Position numbers and translations under genes: made by a program. Under the pieces are notes generated by a model, which saw only the letters and a list, made by a program, of their open reading frames with translations, had not been told where the DNA came from and ran no database searches. Below, piece by piece: positions 1 through 6,437 of a stretch of 23,956 bases of DNA; the stretch's first letter is position 1; each line of letters starts with the position of its first letter. This DNA comes from Actinomycetes bacterium (GTDB lineage: Bacteria > Actinomycetota > Actinomycetes > Actinomycetales > Beutenbergiaceae): positions 1 through 23,956 of the forward strand of contig JAJYRV010000008.1 of assembly GCA_021793935.1 (NCBI GenBank), in the 5' to 3' direction.

Positions 1-512
1 CGAGCGTGCTCGTGTGGGGGTTCGGGTCCATCGGCCAACACCTCGCCCCGCTCCTCAGCGCGTTCGGCGCCCGCGTCGCGGGAGTCGCCAACAGTGCGGG
101 GACCCGCGCCGGTTACCCCGTCATCACCCCCGGGGATCTTCCCGAATACCTGCCCACCACCGACGTGCTCGTCTCGATCCTTCCGGGCACGGACGCGACC
201 GCCGGGATCATCAACGCAGAGATCTACGAGGCGTTGCCCGCCCACGCGTGGTTCGTCAACGTCGGTCGGGGATCGGTGGTCAACGACGCCGATCTCCTCG
301 CTGCCCTGGCACGCGGCACCATCGCCGGCGCTGCGCTCGACGTCTTCGTGGAGGAGCCACTGCCCTCCTCGAGCCCGCTGTGGCAGGCACCGAACATGAT
401 CATCACCCCGCACACCGCGGGCGGCCGGCCCCAGAACCCAGGCGAGCGCATCGAGGAGAACCTCCGGCGCTACCTCGCCGGCGAGGAACTCATCGGGCTG
501 AGCAGGCCTTAA
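1..512 (+). CDS. D-2-hydroxyacid dehydrogenase, C-terminal part (5' end outside window)
   Basis: NAD(P)-dependent oxidoreductase of the D-2-hydroxyacid dehydrogenase family, which interconverts 2-oxoacids and D-2-hydroxyacids in the cytoplasm. The frame is open from base 3, so the gene starts upstream; about 169 residues are visible against roughly 310-330 for the family. What is seen is the Rossmann dinucleotide-binding domain with GFGSIGQ near its start, followed by the catalytic triad in the family order: Arg in NVGRGS, Glu in VEEPLP and His in TPHTAGG. The substrate-binding N-terminal half is missing, so the substrate cannot be named. The TAA stop lies in a TTAA that also supplies the stop of the converging deaminase gene, leaving no room for a terminator between them. 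Family assignment is firm; exact enzyme unknown. Confidence 0.9.
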   Translation, partial: SVLVWGFGSIGQHLAPLLSAFGARVAGVANSAGTRAGYPVITPGDLPEYLPTTDVLVSILPGTDATAGIINAEIYEALPAHAWFVNVGRGSVVNDADLLAALARGTIAGAALDVFVEEPLPSSSPLWQAPNMIITPHTAGGRPQNPGERIEENLRRYLAGEELIGLSRP

Positions 513-1531
513 CCGACCCAGTCCCCGGAGCCGAGCCAGTAGCTGATCTCCTCCAGCAGCTCCACCTCCCGCTCTTTGGGAAGCACCGAGGAGAGGATCG
601 AATTCCGGGCGAGTTGAGCCAATTGCCCCCGGGTGAGGCCCAGCGCTTCAGCAACGGCACGGTAGTTATCGTCCACATACCCGCCGAAGTAGGACGGGTC
701 GTCGGAATTCACGCACACGTTCAGCCCCGCCTCGAGCATCTGCTTGAGGGGGTGTTCGGAGATGTTCGCAACCGCTTTCAGGCGGACGTTCGACAGCGGG
801 CAGACCGTGAGTGGGACCTGCTCCTCCACGAGCCGAGCAACGAGATCCGGGTTCTCCAGCGCCCGGATGCCGTGGTCGATGCGGAACACATCGAGCACGT
901 CGAGGGCCTCCTCGACGTATTCCGGGGGCCCCTCCTCCCCCGCGTGCGCGACCCGCATGAGGCCGTTCGCCTTGGCGAGGGAGAACAGGTCGGTGAATTT
1001 CGACGGCGGGTGACCCACCTCGGCGGAATCGAGCCCGACGGCGAAGATCGGCGCGTCCATCTCCAGGAGCTCGTGCAGTACCGAGATCGCTTCTGATTCC
1101 GGGCGGTCCCGCAAGAACGCAGCGATGAGGCGAGTACTCATCCCCAGGTCCGCCGCGGTGTTGGCGAGCGCGTACGCGATGCCGTTCACCGCCGTCTGGA
1201 CGGGGATCCCCCGCGAGGTGTGCGCTTGCGGATCGAACATGATCTCCGCGTGCCGCACGCCCCCCTCGTGCGCCCGGCGTAGGTAGGCGCTCGTGAGATC
1301 GGCGAAGTCCTCCTCCGTGCGCAGCACGTCCATGTTCGCGTAGTAGAGGTTGAGGAACGACTGCAGGTTGTCGAATTCGTAATGCCCGGAAAGTTCGGCG
1401 GCATCCGCGTACGGAAGGGTGATCCGGTTACGATCCGCGAACTCGAAGACCATGTCAGGTTCGATCGTGCCCTCGATGTGCAGGTGCAGCTCCGCGCACG
1501 GTGGGGAGAGTGAGACTACCTCGTTTGCCAT
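509..1531 (-). CDS. Adenine/adenosine deaminase family protein (adenine deaminase type likely)
   Basis: A 340-residue zinc hydrolase of the adenosine/adenine/AMP deaminase superfamily, acting in purine salvage. Visible metal and catalytic residues are H16 and H18 (ELHLHIEGT), H196 and E199 (AHAGEE), H220 (RIDHG) and D277-D278 (NSDDP). The signatures CPLSNVRL near 244-251, VGLDSAEVGHPPSKF near 165-179 and YFGGYVDDN near 281-289 resemble the Aah1-like adenine deaminases more than classical adenosine deaminases. On family knowledge I therefore favour adenine to hypoxanthine, although databases usually label such proteins adenosine deaminase. It is the last gene of the minus-strand run beginning with the cold-shock gene, 49 nt after the acVLRF1 stop. 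The ribosome-binding site before the ATG is weak. Its stop shares a palindromic TTAA with the opposing dehydrogenase. Confidence 0.9.
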   Translation of the reverse strand: MANEVVSLSPPCAELHLHIEGTIEPDMVFEFADRNRITLPYADAAELSGHYEFDNLQSFLNLYYANMDVLRTEEDFADLTSAYLRRAHEGGVRHAEIMFDPQAHTSRGIPVQTAVNGIAYALANTAADLGMSTRLIAAFLRDRPESEAISVLHELLEMDAPIFAVGLDSAEVGHPPSKFTDLFSLAKANGLMRVAHAGEEGPPEYVEEALDVLDVFRIDHGIRALENPDLVARLVEEQVPLTVCPLSNVRLKAVANISEHPLKQMLEAGLNVCVNSDDPSYFGGYVDDNYRAVAEALGLTRGQLAQLARNSILSSVLPKEREVELLEEISYWLGSGDWVG

Positions 1532-1580
1532 TCACCCAGCGTGCCAGAAGGGTGCGAATTCAGCCAAATGGCGCGCCCAC

Positions 1581-2246
1581 TCAGGGATTGTCGACGGCGA
1601 GGCGCACCAGGGCCGTCCGGCGCACCACATCCTGCAGGACCTTGAAGCGCGGATCGGGCACGTCCGGGTACTCCCGGCGGGGCAGGTGCCGCAATCGGGT
1701 GAGGCGGGGGTCCTGGAGTACCCCGTCGATGAGGAAGGCGTCCCCGCCGATGGCAAGCCCCACACCGCCGCGGCCCGCGGGCGTGGTTAGCTCGGTGAGG
1801 AACGGCGCTAGGATTCGCACGGCTTGGTCGGCGGCGGCGCGTACCAGCCCCTCGGCCTGGTTCTCTCGGCGGCGGGCGAATCGCTGTTGAGACCAGCCGC
1901 CCGCGGCGGTGCGCGATTGGACGTACCGGGTACCGCTCTTGTGGGCGCGCACCACTCGACGGCCATCCTCTTCGGCCCCTGCGCGCCCGATCGCGTACCC
2001 GCCCCGGCGCAGGAGGATGATGGCTATTTCGTGCGGAACTGCGGTGAGCTGGGCGCGGGCATCGTCATCGCTGGAGGCTGCGTGAACGGGGTACCAGCCG
2101 GTGAAGCGGGCAACGGTACCGTCACTGGAGGTGAGGACGACGGCGCCGTTCTCTAGGTGCCTGTGGACCTCGGGGTGCTCGGCGTGGAACCTGCCCCACC
2201 AGCGCGATAACCGCTCGGCCGTGAGCTCGAGGTGGTGCCAACCCAT
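1581..2246 (-). CDS. acVLRF1-family peptidyl-tRNA hydrolase-like protein
   Basis: A 221-residue protein that I recognise as the actinobacterial Vms1-like release factor (acVLRF1) group of the eRF1-like fold. The key stretch is GTRYVQSRTAAGGWSQQRF at 105-123 followed by ARRREN. Its glycine-rich loop and Gln120/Gln121 match the VLRF1 active-site loop, where a Gln takes the place of the eRF1 GGQ glutamine. Eukaryotic Vms1/ANKZF1 cleaves peptidyl-tRNA on stalled large subunits; a similar ribosome-rescue role here is inference from that homology. The ATG overlaps the TGA of the MFS gene upstream by one base (TGATG), so translation is probably coupled. It sits in the cold-shock operon, a plausible setting for a translation-quality gene. 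No signal peptide or membrane segment is seen. Confidence 0.75.
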   Translation of the reverse strand: MGWHHLELTAERLSRWWGRFHAEHPEVHRHLENGAVVLTSSDGTVARFTGWYPVHAASSDDDARAQLTAVPHEIAIILLRRGGYAIGRAGAEEDGRRVVRAHKSGTRYVQSRTAAGGWSQQRFARRRENQAEGLVRAAADQAVRILAPFLTELTTPAGRGGVGLAIGGDAFLIDGVLQDPRLTRLRHLPRREYPDVPDPRFKVLQDVVRRTALVRLAVDNP

Positions 2247-3466
2247 CAGGTGCTCTCACGCCGAGAAATACCCGCCCCAGCACGCGTGCGAGCATTAGCG
2301 TGTACGGACCAGCGCGGCACCCAGGCGCCAAGCGCTGCCACCGAGCCGACGCTCACGACGCCGATAGCGATCATCCCCGCCGCAAGCGACCCCAACGCCG
2401 CTCCCCCGGCGACGATGAGTGGCCCGCCCGAGTTTCCGGCGTCGGCGAACAATCTCCAAATCCCCAGGAACTGGCTGCGCCCACCCTCTGGTGCGGCGTC
2501 GGCGGCAAGGGTCATGAGGATGCCCGAGCCGATCCCATTCCCGAAACCGAGAATGAGGGCGACGGCGGTGACGGAGGCGAACGAGGTGGTCAAGGGAAGC
2601 GCGAGCATCGCGGCGCCCATGATGAGCATCGACGGGATCGCCACCCATAGCCGTCCGAAGGCGTCCATGACTTTGCCGGCGGGATAAAACATCGCCATGT
2701 CGATGGCGCCGGAGATCCCGAAGATCAGAGCCGTGGCCGAGGCGTCGTAGCCGAGGTGTTCCGTCCACAGCGGCAACGCGCCTTGGCGGGCGCCGCGCAC
2801 CGCGCCGATCCCGATGACCGCCACGCCGAGGGTGGCATAGATGCTCTTATTCGTGCGCAGCACCTGCCACATGCTCACCCGGTTGGCAGCTGCTGCAGCC
2901 GCCTCACCGGGCAGGGCAGGCGCAAGGACGACGACCGCGGCGGCGCCGATGGAAGCAGCCATCGCGACCCAAAAACCACCGGCAGCGCCCGCCCAGGGCG
3001 CGATTGCCGCCGCGACGAACGGGCCGATGAACAGCCCGATGCGGTGCACCCCGCCGAGGGTGGACATCGCGCGAGCGCGGCGCAGCGGGTGCACGACCCC
3101 GGTGAGGTAGGACTGCCGTGCGAGCTGGTACACCGCGTCGGTCATTCCCAGCACGAGCACGCCCGCCGCGAAGAGCACAACTGAGTTAGCTGCGCCCGCG
3201 ACCGCGGCAGCAACGATCGCGATGCCTGAGGCGAGGATCATCGTGCTGCGATCACCGATCCGCGCGGCGATCGCACCAGCCGGCACGTCGGCGAGGATTT
3301 TTCCGATCGGCAGGAGCGCGGTGAGGAAACCCGCGACGGCGATGCTCGCACCGAGATCGCTCGCACGCACGACCACCATGGGGATGGCAGCGCCGATGCC
3401 GATTTCAAACAGAAGTGAGGGGAGATAAACCCCGGGGAAGAGTGGACGTAGCGACGTGACCGTCAC
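2246..3466 (-). CDS. MFS transporter
   Basis: A 406-residue hydrophobic protein with about 11-12 predicted membrane segments, typical of the major facilitator superfamily. The loop after the second segment carries a DVPAGAIAARIGDR motif near 60-73, a form of MFS motif A, and a second half-repeat begins near residue 205 (GVAVIGIGAVRGARQGALPL). A short Arg-rich cytoplasmic tail ends the protein. The substrate is unknown; the general shape recalls drug or small-molecule exporters. The gene overlaps the preceding DUF3027 stop by 4 nt (ATGA) and the next gene by 1 nt, so it belongs to the cold-shock-led operon. The series cold-shock, DUF3027, MFS recurs in other actinobacteria from memory, which suggests a linked but undefined function. 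Confidence 0.9.
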   Translation of the reverse strand: MTVTSLRPLFPGVYLPSLLFEIGIGAAIPMVVVRASDLGASIAVAGFLTALLPIGKILADVPAGAIAARIGDRSTMILASGIAIVAAAVAGAANSVVLFAAGVLVLGMTDAVYQLARQSYLTGVVHPLRRARAMSTLGGVHRIGLFIGPFVAAAIAPWAGAAGGFWVAMAASIGAAAVVVLAPALPGEAAAAAANRVSMWQVLRTNKSIYATLGVAVIGIGAVRGARQGALPLWTEHLGYDASATALIFGISGAIDMAMFYPAGKVMDAFGRLWVAIPSMLIMGAAMLALPLTTSFASVTAVALILGFGNGIGSGILMTLAADAAPEGGRSQFLGIWRLFADAGNSGGPLIVAGGAALGSLAAGMIAIGVVSVGSVAALGAWVPRWSVHANARTRAGAGISRREST

Positions 3467-4239
3467 TGGTCTGGTTCCAGAACCTCAAGTTCTGTCTCAT
3501 CGAGCACCGGATCGGACTGTACCCATTCGCTCGGGTTGTCGATGACGTCGGTTTCGGAGTGGGCCCCGCAACCGTGGTTGTACGCGACGACCTTGCCGTC
3601 GTCGGGCGACCATTCGTTCACGCACACGCCGAACAGCGTGCCCAGGTGCCCGGAGAGGGGAACGAGGAAGCCGCATGTGCGGCAGTCGGCGTTGGCCGCC
3701 CGGGAACCGGAGGATTTCGGCCCGTGATCGCCTGCATACCACCGCTGCGCTGCGTCGTCGAGCGCCTGCCGGGTCGCCACCCGCTCCCGATCGAGGCCGA
3801 GTTCGACGATCGCTACGTGGTCGGCGGCGGCATCACCGGTGGGGGTGTAGCCGGGCTCGAGTCGCGGGTCTTCGGATTCGTACGGTAGCCGGTCTGTTGG
3901 GCGCACGTCCTCGGGTTCGAGCCGCTCAGACCACGGGACCCACTCCTTCGCCAAGAGGGAGTCCGGGCCGGGCAAGAGGGCACTTTCGCAGACGGTGGCC
4001 GTGCGCGAGCGCGGGATGCGGGTAATCGTGACGGCCCAGTACCAGCCGTAATATCCGGGGTTCGTGCACGCGAAGTAGTGGGTGCCGAGGCGAGTGTCTT
4101 CGAGCACGAAGCCCAGGTGCTCGCCTACGAACTCCCCGCCTTCTTCGATGGCGGCGTCGCGGGCGCGGTCAATTGCGCCAGCAAGGACTGCGTCTTTACC
4201 GGATTTAGTGGGGCGGGGAAGTTGTGCGGTGGAAGTCAT
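3463..4239 (-). CDS. DUF3027 domain protein
   Basis: A 258-residue soluble acidic protein matching the actinobacterial DUF3027 family, whose function is unknown. The central region contains FACTNPGYYGWYWAVTITR near 56-74, followed by a Pro/Glu-rich stretch with VPWSERLEPEDVRPTD. Towards the C-terminus four cysteines form a zinc-ribbon-like pattern: C186-x2-C189, then C206 and C224 (NHGCGAHSE). That suggests a structural metal site, though this is inference. Translation is coupled on both sides: its ATG overlaps the cold-shock stop by 4 nt and its TGA overlaps the MFS start by 4 nt. The constant pairing with a cold-shock gene hints at a role in RNA handling or cold/stress adaptation, not proven. 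No membrane segment or signal is visible. Confidence 0.85.
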   Translation of the reverse strand: MTSTAQLPRPTKSGKDAVLAGAIDRARDAAIEEGGEFVGEHLGFVLEDTRLGTHYFACTNPGYYGWYWAVTITRIPRSRTATVCESALLPGPDSLLAKEWVPWSERLEPEDVRPTDRLPYESEDPRLEPGYTPTGDAAADHVAIVELGLDRERVATRQALDDAAQRWYAGDHGPKSSGSRAANADCRTCGFLVPLSGHLGTLFGVCVNEWSPDDGKVVAYNHGCGAHSETDVIDNPSEWVQSDPVLDETELEVLEPDQ

Positions 4240-4619
4240 ACGTCAAATTCGTCGGCTACGGCCCGCATTACAGCGGCGATCTTTTTCGCCTCAGCACGCT
4301 CCGGATAGCGCCCGGCTTGGAGCCGGTTACTTGCCTGGTCGAGCAGTTTAATGAGGTCTTCTACGATTCCCACCATATCTGCCGCTGGCTTGCGTTGCGA
4401 ACGGGCAAGCGATGGGGTTCGCTCAAGGATAGTAACGGAAAGTGCCTGCGGACCCTTGCGCCCATCCGCGACGGAAAACTCCACGCGCGTTCCTGGACGG
4501 GGATTCTCAACTCCATTGGGCAGCGCGGAGGCGTGCAGGAAAACGTCGCGACCGTCGTCATCGGTGATGAAACCGAAGCCGCGGCCCGCGTCATAGAACC
4601 TAACCTTGCCGGTGGGCAC
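4236..4619 (-). CDS. Cold-shock domain protein with C-terminal extension
   Basis: A 127-residue nucleic-acid-binding protein. Residues 1-68 form a cold-shock domain with RNP1-like GFGFI (14-18) and RNP2-like VFLHAS (26-31), the aromatic surface that binds single-stranded RNA or DNA. Residues 70-127 form a helical extension absent from the ~67-residue classical Csp, a layout common in actinobacteria. The start is GTG at 4619, chosen because the frame begins MPTGKVRFYD, as cold-shock proteins do, and a GGGAAG stands about seven bases upstream. It is the first gene of the minus-strand operon running to the deaminase. A weak TTCATG-17-TACAGC promoter-like pair lies on the minus strand within about 4650-4680, but I would not lean on it. 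Confidence 0.93.
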   Translation of the reverse strand: MPTGKVRFYDAGRGFGFITDDDGRDVFLHASALPNGVENPRPGTRVEFSVADGRKGPQALSVTILERTPSLARSQRKPAADMVGIVEDLIKLLDQASNRLQAGRYPERAEAKKIAAVMRAVADEFDV

Positions 4620-4697
4620 GATTCTTCCCTTGTAGAAGTGATGAGTACCGCTGTAAGGATACCGGCAGGAAGCATGAATGCGCGAAACGAACCGAAT

Positions 4698-4733
4698 GCC
4701 GGCGGCAACAACACGGGGTGCGTCGCCGCCGGC
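4698..4733 (-). terminator. Inverted repeat, probable terminator after the LPxTG remnant
   Basis: Perfect 9-bp inverted repeat GCCGGCGGC (4698-4706) / GCCGCCGGC (4725-4733) with an 18-nt spacer, 14 nt past the stop of the LPxTG remnant. On the minus strand it is followed by ATTCGGTTCGTTTCG, moderately T-rich, so a factor-independent terminator is plausible. It also separates that remnant from the cold-shock operon promoter. Confidence 0.5.
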
Positions 4734-4747
4734 GAGTGCTTCATCGG

Positions 4748-5182
4748 TTAATGGGTCGCGAGCCTCCTCCGGGTAATTGCCGTGATGGCTCCTCCGGCGA
4801 GAAGCGCCAGTACGGCAACCCCCGCGAGCAACATCGACGCGCCGGTGCTGGGCAACTGTTCGATGCTACTCCCACCGTCGTCGCCGGCTGCGCCGGAGGC
4901 TGAGCCTCGTTGCTGCTCTTGTGCCGGAGCGATGGTGATGTTCTGCCAACTAATAACCGCCCCGCTCTCATCAACGGCTACGAGCCGGTGCTCGCCGGTA
5001 ACCCCGATGGGAAGAGTCACTGAGACCGTTCCATCAGCAGATGTGGACTTGACTCCGAGAGAGACCGGATCGGAGAACAGCCACATGCCTATATCCCCTT
5101 TTAGGCCAGGTTCTTGATCGGGGAACGCCCCAGGTCGGGCTGTGGGCTCGGGTTCCACCACGTTGTGTGGCTGTGGCACCAC
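4748..5182 (-). pseudogene. C-terminal remnant of an LPxTG cell-wall-anchored surface protein
   Basis: The open frame encodes about 144 residues and is closed by a stop at 5222-5224 on its upstream side. It ends with a complete sortase signal: LPSTGA, a hydrophobic segment (MLLAGVAVLALLAGGAITAI) and the tail TRRRLATH. Before it lies one Ig-like unit around GMWLFSDPVSLGVKSTSADG, typical of repeated domains in large actinobacterial surface proteins, and a Pro/Glu-rich lead-in. There is no signal peptide, so as it stands the product could not be exported and anchored. The N-terminal bulk seems lost, with the break where the lower-GC islet begins. The GTG at 5182 is only the first possible start. 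It could be a short intracellular protein, but that is unlikely given the anchor. Confidence 0.7.
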
Positions 5183-5319
5183 GAGGATGCATAAGGGAGC
5201 GGTGGGGGGATGCCCGCTTTCTTACGGTAAGCGTTGCGGGCCCGTTGCAAGCGTGCTTGCGCAAGGACGGCTTCTTTGCGCCAGTCCTTCGCCTTGTGTG
5301 GGGTCTTTGCGTTGGGCAT
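5101..5319 (-). CDS. Small basic hypothetical protein
   Basis: A 72-residue protein, not recognised. The start is ATG 5319 because a GGAGG stands seven bases upstream. Residues 1-40 are strongly basic and helical (MPNAKTPHKAKDWRKEAVLAQ, then ARLQRARNAYRKKAG), which would suit a nucleic-acid or ribosome-associated peptide. The remainder is Pro/Trp/Ser-rich with no clear fold and reads like out-of-frame translation of the surface-protein remnant it overlaps (5101-5182). The natural C-terminus may therefore have been lost when islet and remnant were joined. It follows the GAF gene by 19 nt on the same strand and is probably co-transcribed with it. Confidence 0.5.
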   Translation of the reverse strand: MPNAKTPHKAKDWRKEAVLAQARLQRARNAYRKKAGIPPPLPYASSWCHSHTTWWNPSPQPDLGRSPIKNLA

Positions 5320-5338
5320 GTTTCTACCTCCGGCAGTC

Positions 5339-5917
5339 TTAAGCGATGGTGGCGAATTCATCGCGGGAACTTCCCCCGCCTTCAGACACCGAGTGCGTGG
5401 CGCTTAGAGCAAGGACAGCGCTATCGATGAGCGGTGTCACAGCAGCGATGTGGAACGGGGTGAACGCTCCTGGTGCGCGGTTGAACAGTGTCAGGGAAGC
5501 ATACCTGTGGGTCTTGCTGCGCACGGCGACACTCAACGTGCTTCGAAATCCCTGCTTCGCGACTCGTTTGGACCACTGCGGCCAGCGCAGGCTCCATTTG
5601 GTGTCAGTGATCCGGATCGGTTCCCCCTGGTCCAGGGCGTAGCGGCAGGGCCCCTCGTTCAGGTGCAGATGGTCAGGTTGGAGACAGCGGGGTAAGGGGC
5701 AGACCTCGATGTTGATACTGGTCAGGAACCGGTTCTCATACAGGGCAGCGATGCCATCACAGGAAACTTTGGCACGTATCTGTTCCACCATCTGGGTGAT
5801 GATTTCCTCCGGCCTTGCCATATCGGGCCAGGCTTGACCAGTGGCGGTTAGATCATCAGGTTCGCCCTCAAAAACGCTCTCCAGCGCAGGTGAGAGGGGG
5901 TCAGCGTGAAGCGTCAT
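5339..5917 (-). CDS. GAF-domain protein without an output domain
   Basis: A 192-residue cytoplasmic protein. From about residue 48 to 175 it follows the GAF pattern of actinobacterial GAF-ANTAR proteins: CDGIAALYENRFL, NEGPCRYALDQGEPIRITD, W-P-x-W, FRSTLSVAVRSKTHRYASLT and LFNRAPGAFTPFHIA. In that family GAF senses a ligand or redox cue and an ANTAR domain binds RNA to control termination. Here no ANTAR follows; the chain ends in SEGGGSSRDEFATIA. Start ATG 5917 is preferred over 5974 because an AAAGG lies seven bases upstream and the first 19 residues of the longer form look like linker. It overlaps the end of the previous small gene by 17 nt, suggesting coupling. Role by inference: a stress or ligand sensor acting through a separate partner. 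Confidence 0.75.
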   Translation of the reverse strand: MTLHADPLSPALESVFEGEPDDLTATGQAWPDMARPEEIITQMVEQIRAKVSCDGIAALYENRFLTSINIEVCPLPRCLQPDHLHLNEGPCRYALDQGEPIRITDTKWSLRWPQWSKRVAKQGFRSTLSVAVRSKTHRYASLTLFNRAPGAFTPFHIAAVTPLIDSAVLALSATHSVSEGGGSSRDEFATIA

Positions 5918-6086
5918 AGCGGAGCCTTTCCACACCAGGGGTATGGGCCGGAGAAGGTTTCCTGGCAACATCACCAGTGAGCGCCTCCCTCACCCGGGCT
6001 AAGGGGTCTGGGGAGTCACTGAGCCGGATCCGATACGGATTCGCAACGATTCTGTCCTTCGTAGCATGAGGGGGTGTTGTTTCCAT
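5901..6086 (-). CDS. Small hypothetical protein upstream of the GAF gene
   Basis: A 61-residue protein of unknown function, Pro/Arg-rich with no membrane segment or recognised motif (METTPPHATKDRIVANPYRI at the start). The ATG at 6086 has an excellent GAAGGAGG six bases upstream, which supports real translation and overrules the TTG at 6089. Its 3' end overlaps the GAF start by 17 nt, so it may serve to couple GAF translation. Upstream on the same strand lie 6133-6177 and 6195-6288, two strongly self-complementary blocks that could form a structured leader for this gene. Confidence 0.5.
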   Translation of the reverse strand: METTPPHATKDRIVANPYRIRLSDSPDPLARVREALTGDVARKPSPAHTPGVERLRYDASR

Positions 6087-6116
6087 CAACGGCCTCCTTC
6101 GGCTGATTAAGCAGGT

Positions 6117-6437
6117 TCACTCATTGCAATGGGGTGAGGGCTCTGATCCAGTTGGCAATATGGTCAGAGCCCTCACCACGTGCGGGTCATCGTGCTCTAC
6201 CCGAGCAGGTGGGAAACCATCCTTGGTGTTTGCCGGTGTTGTGTGGGCGATCAACACCGGTGAAGAGTTCGAGCGAACTCGGGTAGAGGGATGAACCCAA
6301 AACCAGATCGCATAAACGTGTTCTCGCAGTCCTTTACGTATCACCTCCAATACGTGCGACTCGAAGACTCGATCTTGAGTTTTTTCGGGGGTGAGCGCCC
6401 CCGCGGCCCAGGTGTGCCCGGCACCCACGAATAACAC
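6117..6437 (-). CDS. Doubtful ORF, possible frameshifted continuation of the 6341-6598 gene
   Basis: A 106-codon frame beginning with a GTG that lacks a good ribosome-binding site. The first third (VLFVGAGHTWAAGAL, then TPEKTQDRVFESHVLEVIRK) has about 70% G/C at third codon positions, 23 of 33 codons counted, and looks protein-like. The last two thirds have near 50% and coincide with long palindromes, so that part is probably not coding. A run of six A (minus strand, 6380-6385) within the preceding gene would place a -1 slip exactly into this frame. Either an artefact frame, a sequencing or natural frameshift, or a slippage product; I give it low weight. Confidence 0.2.
   Translation of the reverse strand: MLFVGAGHTWAAGALTPEKTQDRVFESHVLEVIRKGLREHVYAIWFWVHPSTRVRSNSSPVLIAHTTPANTKDGFPPARVEHDDPHVVRALTILPTGSEPSPHCNE
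6133..6177. repeat. 14-bp perfect inverted repeat
   Basis: Arms at 6133-6146 and 6164-6177 (GGTGAGGGCTCTGA / TCAGAGCCCTCACC) pair without mismatch around a 17-nt spacer. No T-run follows on either strand. On the minus strand it lies 47 nt before the start of the 61-residue gene and may be a leader hairpin or an attenuator. It could also be a protein-binding palindrome. Confidence 0.7.
6195..6288. other. Nested inverted repeats, candidate structured RNA element
   Basis: An outer 11-bp perfect arm pair CTCTACCCGAG (6195-6205) / CTCGGGTAGAG (6278-6288) encloses an inner 9-bp perfect pair CCGGTGTTG (6233-6241) / CAACACCGG (6252-6260). A third hairpin, GGTGG-GAAA-CCATC, lies between them at about 6207-6220 and on the plus strand would carry a GNRA loop. 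A fourth, GAGTTC-GAGC-GAACTC (6265-6280), competes with the outer arm, so two mutually exclusive folds are possible. Low third-position GC argues against coding. It could be a cis-regulatory leader for the minus-strand genes below, a small RNA, or the end of a small transposable element. I do not recognise a known class. Confidence 0.5.

Noticed and set aside
14..1096. Long plus-strand frame across the dehydrogenase and deaminase
   Set aside because: Arg/Pro-rich translation with no domain; it is an off-frame or antisense reading of two well-supported genes.
6265..6280. tRNA T-arm-like GAGTTCGAGCGAACTC
   Set aside because: No acceptor, D or anticodon arm fits around it, and the stem is 6 bp with a 4-nt loop, not a T-arm.
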